Part shown: positions 32,850 to 36,242 of the stretch, one piece after another | Position numbering within the stretch: the stretch's first letter is position 1 | Layout: each line of letters begins with the position of its first letter | Assembly: GCA_001986395.2 (NCBI GenBank) | Contig: MQVO02000100.1 | Location: forward strand, 1 to 36,242 | Reading direction: 5' to 3' | Length of the DNA: 36,242 bases | From: Irpex lacteus | Taxonomy: Eukaryota > Basidiomycota > Agaricomycetes > Polyporales > Irpicaceae | Notes under the pieces: generated by a model | Database searches by the model: none | What the model was told of the DNA's origin: nothing | What the model saw: the letters and a program-made list of their open reading frames with translations, nothing else | Translations under genes and position numbers: made by a program

Positions 32850-33434
32850 TGTCCGTTAGTTGTCGTTTCGGCCGAGGTCCTCTTGTACTAGTATTCCTGT
32901 GTGTCCGCTTGTGCGCCTTGTTCTGTCCTCTCGCGTGTTGTACCGTAAGACGTAGACGTCTTCGCTGTGGTAATAAATCGGCTGGCTGATCAGAAATGCA
33001 AAGGAGTGTGGGAAAGAGATGTAGAAGCTACGTGTGAAAGGTAGAATGTGATGAGTTTCGATGATTTTATCTATGTCCGAGGGTGTAAACGTGGAATATG
33101 GGCGAAAAACGGGAAGATAGAAGGTTCAGGGTTCTGGGGTCTCTGCTTCTCTGGGTAAGGGCCAACGTTACCGTCTCCCTCCTCCCTACTGAAACAAAGA
33201 AGCCCTGTCCCCAGGGCAAGAGGTAAAAGGGTTGGCAGCCTCAGAGACGAGCTCATCATAGACCGAAGAGGCAACCGCCTTTAAAGGCGAGTTGCGTGCG
33301 AAAAAAAAAAAAAAAAAAAAAATAGGGTGTTGTCCGTGCGTGAGGGGAAGGATAAGAAAACAAAGTGAGAAATGCGGAAAAGATGATAAGGAGTGGAATG
33401 GCGCGAGGAAGGGAGAAAGCACCGGTGGATGAGA
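32850..33434. other. Spacer between the antisense gene and integrase
   Basis: Holds the 3' ends of two convergent genes. It contains an AATAAA-like signal near 32971, a second polypurine-tract-like sequence and a run of 22 A residues at 33301-33322 preceded by the palindrome CCTTTAAAGG. No gene was seen. Confidence 0.5.
33175..33190 (-). other. Second polypurine-tract-like sequence
   Basis: On the minus strand it reads AGTAGGGAGGAGGGAG. Its core, within 33178-33194, is an exact 17-nt copy of 30505-30521 beside the LTR. It lies on the pol side of the antisense gene and could act as an internal priming site or mark a duplication. Confidence 0.55.
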
Positions 33435-35076
33435 TTAGGGTTGAGGAAGGTCCTCTGCGTCGTCGTCGTGTTCGTTGACAACGTCCTGAGGTTCGTCGAG
33501 GTCATCGTCCCCTTGAGAAGTGCTGTCGGCCAGCTCGCGCAGACGTTCAGGAGTAATATCTGCAAAGCCATCCGGTAACGGGATAGAGCGTCGGGCAAGG
33601 TAAGGAACCACGCGAAATGCGGCCACAGGTCGGTCCAGGACCGAGCCGTCCAGCTCGCAGAGCACGTAGGCACCTCCGCGGTTGCGAGTGATAACGATGA
33701 GTGGGCCGAGGTAGCGAGGGCGCATTTTACGATTGAGAGCCTTCTCGATGGCGGTGTTCCGGATCAGGACCAGGGATCCTCGAGAAAAGTTGAAGTCCTT
33801 GATGGTATGAGCGTTGTCCTGTTCGAACCGTCGTGCAGCCTGTTTCCTGGACTCGACGACGTCATCGCGTAGCTTCTGCAGGTCCGACCGACGCTTTTGG
33901 AGAGCTAGGGCACGGCGAGAGATGAGGTCGGTCGTGGTGAGGATGGAGTCGGGAGGGGGCTGCAAGTAGGTAGCTTCGATGATGTCGAGAGGGATGATCG
34001 GATGGGTACCAGTTACTGCGAAGTACGGTGAGCAGCCCATGCGTTTGCGGACAGTGATACGCTCGGACCAGAAGACCGAGGCTGAGACCGAGGCCCACTT
34101 AGATGCGTCACCGTCGGCCGCTTTGAAGAGAGCTTGCCCGGACGTCGTAGTGTGCCCGTTCAACTTGTCCGTTGGCACGAGAGTTGTACCCGCTGATACG
34201 AATGTGAGTGATGTGATAGCGCTTAGCGAGGTACTCGATGGCAGCGACAAAGGCTCCTCCGTTGTCAGAGACAATCTCGGACAGACCGCCCCATCGACAC
34301 AGAATGTCCTCGAACAGCCAGTCGCCGATGGTCTTGCCAGTCTCCGTCCTCAGTGCACGGAACTCAGGATAATGCGTGAGCGAGCAACGACCTTGGACGA
34401 TATACTTGAACCCGGCCGACTTGGGTAAGTGCATAGTGTCGACGTATATCTTGGCAAAGAGAGGGGCCGGCTGCGCAACCGTGGGAGGGATGAGGATTTG
34501 ACGCTTCTGGCGAGTTTGACAGATGTGGCAGGTCCGAACGTACCAAGCCACGTCCGCAATGTGGAAGGGCCACCAGAAGCGTTCCGATATCATGACTGTG
34601 GTAGCATAGACACCGCGATGCGCTGCTCGGTCATGACACTCCCGTAGGATCCGGATTCGGTCGGAGGGCATGACGACTAACTTGTGGGCACCCGACGGGT
34701 CACGCTTCCAGAGCCTCCCCGCCGTCGACGAAGAACTGGGTAGCGAAGCGAACGAAGGCGTGTAAAGCTTTCTCGGACAGGCCCGAGGGCGGTACGAAGG
34801 TGTCCAGAAAGGCTGGAATCTCGGCCAACTTGTCGTCCGCGTCAGAGGCCTTCTTCGTACGAGTACCTGCTGGTAGTCGACGTCCAACGGCTCCTCAGCT
34901 ACGGATTGTGAGAAGGAAGAGGAAAGAGAGGGGACCCGAGGACGGAGCTGCGCCCATATGTGCATAGTGAGGAAGCAGGGACCCAACGGGTTTTCGTCTT
35001 CGGTCGTCTTCAGGAGGGTCAGGGTCCCAGGCTGAGGAGGTCGACGAGAGAGACCATCCGGACCGTGTCTCCTCAC
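33435..35076 (-). pseudogene. Ty3/gypsy integrase region, frameshifted
   Basis: The integrase part of pol, which would insert the cDNA into host DNA. A zinc-binding HHCC domain is visible (RECHDRAAHRG, then CHICQ), followed by the catalytic core with YVDTMHLP, VSDNGGAF and NGQVERAH supplying the D, D and E residues. The C-terminal part has a GPY/F-like stretch (RPRYLGPLIVI) and a stop at 33435; no chromodomain is seen. The frame breaks at about 34134-34140, between the core and the C-terminal part, and the linker upstream of the HHCC domain (about 34720-35076) also changes frame. Each break looks like a one- or two-base change in a short run. The copy is inactive as read, unless the sequence has errors. 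Confidence 0.82.
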
Positions 35077-36242
35077 CAGGGACGTGGACTAGGGTGAAGT
35101 GGAAGGTAAGGATGGCAGCAATCCAACGGTTGATGGAGGCCGAAGGCGCGAGGTCGGGATTTTGGATCATGCTTTGATATGCTGCGCGTCCACTTCCACG
35201 ACCAGATTACGTACCCCGATGATATACAGCTTTAAAGGCCTTGAGCGAGCGATAGAGACCGGTAGAGTTCGAGCTTCGGCTGAGAGAACCGAGATTCACG
35301 GTCGTTGAGTGTGTCGAGCCGAAGCGAGAGTAATAGCGAACTTTCCGGGTTGGTAGAGTCGCACTGAGCCAGGAAGTGACCGATCGCCAGGTATGAGGTA
35401 TCGACAGCGAGAATGACAGGGGCACCGGAAGTGTAGTCGATAGCACGCAGAGCAGGTGAATCAAGGAGAGCCTGCTTGAGGTCGGCTTGCGCTCGGTCCT
35501 GATCAGGGCCCCATTCGAAGGCTGCATCCTTTCTGGTAAGCTTGACAAGGTGGTGTGCCCGGTGAGCGAAGTTCTTGATAAAGATGCGCACAACGCCAAC
35601 AGTACCCAGGAATGCGCGGACCTCGGAGAGGCTCTTGCAGGGTCCCCAGTTCCGTATGGCGCGTACACGATCCTCTTCGGGTATGCGGCCCTCGGGCGTA
35701 CAGCAGGAGCCTACGACCGAGTACTTGCGGGCAAGCAAAATCGACTTCGGCCCAGAGAACGTGCCACCAACGTACCGAACTCGAGCGACGACCCTGTTAA
35801 GATTGTCGAAGTGTTCTCGAACAAATCGTCGAATGCCCGGATTCTCGGGTATCCGTTCCCAGTCGCCATTAGGTAGCCGATACTCGTCCTTCGGTCCTCG
35901 GACGGGTACGTCGTCGATGTAGGGGATAGTGACATGAGGAATTTCGGGTTGCAGAATGTAGGTGACGTCGTCGTGAAAGATGGGTACGCTGTTGGTCCAG
36001 CCCATAGGTAGAGTTGTAATGCGCATGGCACGAATGGTGTTTGGAAGGTGGTCATATCGCGAGACGACTCGGCCAATGGCCGGTTGTCGTACCCGACGAA
36101 TAGATCAAGGATCCCTCCACAGGCTCGGCCGCCAAACGTTTCGGCCCAAGTGTTCAGGAAGAGGAGGAATACCAGAGTGTTGGATGGTGACCCGGTTGAG
36201 CGGTTCGAGGGAGTGCACAATCCGAAGTTTGCCAGTCTTCTT
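35077..36242 (-). pseudogene. Ty3/gypsy reverse transcriptase and RNase H region, frameshifted and cut by the window edge
   Basis: The reverse transcriptase part of pol. It contains AETFGGRACGG, MTTFQTPF, LPMGWTNSV and the catalytic YIDDV (about 35907-35921). The connection FLGTVGVVRIFI follows, and then RNase H with VILAVDTSYLAIGHFLAQ. The reading frame shifts at about 36143-36149, 36028-36034, 35259-35264, 35219-35227 and 35169-35175. All are small length changes in short repeats; several offset each other. No in-frame stop codons other than those caused by the shifts were noticed, so the decay is recent or the breaks are sequencing errors. Protease and gag are outside the window. Confidence 0.85.

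Larger units (their letters stand above)
29184..36242 (-). mobile_element. Ty3/gypsy LTR retrotransposon, partial, with an antisense gene
   Basis: Minus-strand order is reverse transcriptase, RNase H, integrase, an accessory region holding a plus-strand gene, a polypurine tract, then the 3' LTR. The gag, protease, primer-binding site and 5' LTR would lie beyond the right edge. The left boundary at 29184 is inferred from a TG start and from the break in the Plavaka gene; without the second LTR it cannot be checked here. The heptamer GGCCGAG/CTCGGCC recurs about 25 times across the element. Confidence 0.78.

Overview
The window is nuclear DNA of a basidiomycete fungus, most likely an agaricomycete of the polypore type. 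The signs are genes cut by many short GT-AG introns (about 49-66 nt, with exons as short as 26 nt), an aspartic protease that reads like a polyporopepsin, a seven-helix receptor of a kind common in Agaricomycetes, and a Plavaka transposase, a family typical of these fungi. No rRNA, tRNA, CRISPR array or bacterial-type operon was seen.

Layout. At 0.5-7 kb lie an unrecognised 4-exon gene (509-1461) and, after a gene-poor stretch, a 12-exon seven-transmembrane receptor-like gene (4819-6964). At 7.7-16.1 kb two paralogous single-domain cupin genes on the minus strand flank a nested transposon block: a mutator-like (MULE) element with 56-bp inverted repeats (11336-14994), with a hAT element (8468-11331) inserted exactly on its left edge and bounded by a perfect 8-bp target duplication. 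At 16.8-23.7 kb is an ordinary host block: an F-box protein, mitochondrial ribosomal protein bL28m, a protein with the EEIG1/EHBP1 N-terminal C2 domain, a third cupin paralogue and a secreted aspartic protease with 11 exons. From about 26 kb the window is mobile DNA again: a Plavaka transposase whose 5' end stops where a Ty3/gypsy LTR retrotransposon begins (about 29184 to beyond 36242).

The retrotransposon is read on the minus strand. Its reverse transcriptase, RNase H and integrase are broken by several small frameshifts. Between the end of integrase and the proposed 3' LTR lies a spliced, fully open five-exon gene on the opposite strand (30654-32849, 660 aa). It has an acidic domain, a Zn2Cys6-like cysteine cluster, a coiled coil and a basic tail, and it sits between two copies of a polypurine-tract-like sequence. 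This antisense accessory gene is the best candidate for something undescribed. A GGCCGAG/CTCGGCC heptamer is also strongly enriched across this element, in both coding and non-coding parts.

Multi-exon genes were assembled by eye from splice sites and reading frame. Every exon join listed keeps the frame open, but none is confirmed by transcripts. Family assignments rest on motif recognition, not on searches.
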